Assembly (NCBI GenBank): GCA_937875645.1
Contig: CALLXO010000273.1
Span: 1 to 5,129, forward strand
From: an uncultured Clostridia bacterium
GTDB taxonomy: Bacteria; Bacillota; Clostridia; Christensenellales; CAG-314
DNA length: 5,129 bases
Direction: 5' to 3'
Below are positions 4,254 to 5,129 of the stretch, one piece after another. Made by a program: the position numbers and the translations under genes. The notes beneath the pieces are model-generated. The model made no database searches and was not told the DNA's origin. It saw nothing but the letters and a program-made list of their open reading frames with translations. Within the stretch, counting starts at the first letter, position 1; each line of letters opens with the position of its first letter.

Positions 4254-5129
4254 ATGTCAAGATTCAATACAAATCCTAGAATACATAATGTTATGAAAAG
4301 CTTTAAAAAGAAACATGCTAAAATCGGAATAGATTTAGGCACGGCAAATCTGCTTGTTTATGTCGAAGGCGAAGGTATAATATTTAACGAGCCATCTATA
4401 GTAGCCTACGATTATGAGACGGGTGAGGTTTTAGCAGTAGGATACAATGCAGCCAAAATGGTAGGCAAACAGCACCGCGGTATTAAGGTGGTAAGTCCCC
4501 TCTCTCAAGGTGTTGTTTCAGATATGCCCGCCGCAATGACAATGATCGAAATTGCCTTAAAAAAGGCGGAAAACAACGATATTAACTTAAGTACAGCAAC
4601 TTGTCTTATCTGTATGCCAAGTGAAGTTACACAGATAGAGCGAGACGCTATGATTGACTTGCCTCATAAACTTGGCGTGCCTGACGTTTTCATAGAGGAA
4701 GAGATTAAGGCAGGCGGAATTGGCGCCGGATTAGATATTTACGGCTCTAACGGTAACATGATAATTGACATAGGCGGTGGTACCACAGATATAGGTGTAC
4801 TATCCCTTGGTGACGTAGTGGTAAGTGAATCGGTACGTATTGCAGGCAATTATTTTGACAATGCTATTATGAATTATGTTCAATATAATTACGGTCTGCT
4901 CATTGGCAAGCAAACGGCAAAACGTATAAAAGAGGAAATTTGCTCTTTAAGAGATACTTTCGAAGACGAGAAGAAAACCTACGCCAACGGTCGTGATGTT
5001 TTAAGCGGTCTTCCTCGTCAGATTCTTTTAAAACAAAGCGAAATTCGTGATATTATACGTCCATTCTTTATGACAATTTGCAATTCTATATTAAAGGCTT
5101 TACAAGATACACCCGCAGAGTTGTCTTCC
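4254..5129 (+). CDS. mreB: MreB/Mbl-family bacterial actin homologue, paralogue 3 (3' end outside window)
   Basis: The 292 visible residues cover most of an actin-fold protein. By comparison with its neighbours about 60 residues are missing, including the TGGGAL-type adenosine motif. Seen: phosphate-1 GIDLGTANLLVYV (25-37); GIIFNEPS (41-48); CMPSEVTQIE (120-129); EEEIKAGGIGAGLDIY (148-163); phosphate-2 IDIGGGTTDIGVLSLGD (171-187); AGNYFD (197-202, Asn for the usual Asp); GRDVLSGLP; and TPAELSS at the edge. About 24 residues precede the fold, including the basic stretch HNVMKSFKKKHAK (11-23). This could form an amphipathic membrane-binding helix like that of E. coli MreB, which is an inference. 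The domain-I loop AENNDINLSTA (105-115) is polar. It lies 12 nt after paralogue 2 in the same operon. The downstream gene order is not visible, so further copies or mreC/mreD cannot be ruled out. Confidence 0.92.
   Translation, partial: MSRFNTNPRIHNVMKSFKKKHAKIGIDLGTANLLVYVEGEGIIFNEPSIVAYDYETGEVLAVGYNAAKMVGKQHRGIKVVSPLSQGVVSDMPAAMTMIEIALKKAENNDINLSTATCLICMPSEVTQIERDAMIDLPHKLGVPDVFIEEEIKAGGIGAGLDIYGSNGNMIIDIGGGTTDIGVLSLGDVVVSESVRIAGNYFDNAIMNYVQYNYGLLIGKQTAKRIKEEICSLRDTFEDEKKTYANGRDVLSGLPRQILLKQSEIRDIIRPFFMTICNSILKALQDTPAELSS

Noticed and set aside
2168..5129. DnaK/Hsp70, FtsA or plasmid ParM as the identity of the three actin-fold proteins
   Set aside because: Length, GIDLGTxN, GxxxNEPS, IDIGGGTTD, GRDxxxGLP and TPPELS motifs are those of MreB; there is no Hsp70 substrate domain, FtsA 1C domain or ParR/parC partner.

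Overview
The window looks like chromosomal DNA of a low-GC Gram-positive bacterium (Bacillota, probably Clostridia-like; a wall-less or Mollicutes-related relative cannot be excluded). The grounds are AT-rich intergenic DNA, strong AGGAGG-type ribosome binding sites, an RHS-family fragment and flavoprotein of types common in Clostridia, and Mbl/MreB-type actin homologues. All seven tryptophans of the intact flavoprotein are TGG, so there is no sign of TGA recoding. All recognisable genes lie on the + strand.

Region 1 (1-577) is decaying accessory DNA. It holds the end of an RHS/YD-repeat protein that stops at the RHS core motif, a frameshifted coding remnant, and a 60-codon open frame of unknown origin. 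Region 2 (578-1306) is one intact gene for a flavodoxin-fold NAD(P)H/FMN oxidoreductase with a CX2CX2CX7C cysteine cluster. Region 3 (1307-2167) is a long AT-rich intergenic stretch with two terminator-like hairpins, a 21-nt tandem repeat, other palindromes, three possible promoters, a leucine-rich mini-ORF and an inverted repeat just ahead of the next gene.

Region 4 (2168-5129, running off the end) is the most notable part: three consecutive, clearly different MreB-family bacterial actin genes, separated by 13 and 12 nt, each with its own strong Shine-Dalgarno sequence. They look like a single operon and more copies may follow. All three keep the phosphate-binding motifs of an ATP-binding actin fold. 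They share unusual substitutions (EEEIKA where typical family members have EEP-x-AA or EEEPKVA; TTDxGV) that suggest duplication of one divergent ancestor rather than the MreB/Mbl/MreBH set of Bacillus. They differ in the regions used for membrane attachment, so a division of labour in a mixed filament system is a reasonable hypothesis. No mreC, mreD or rodA is visible, so a classical rod-shape operon is not evident here.
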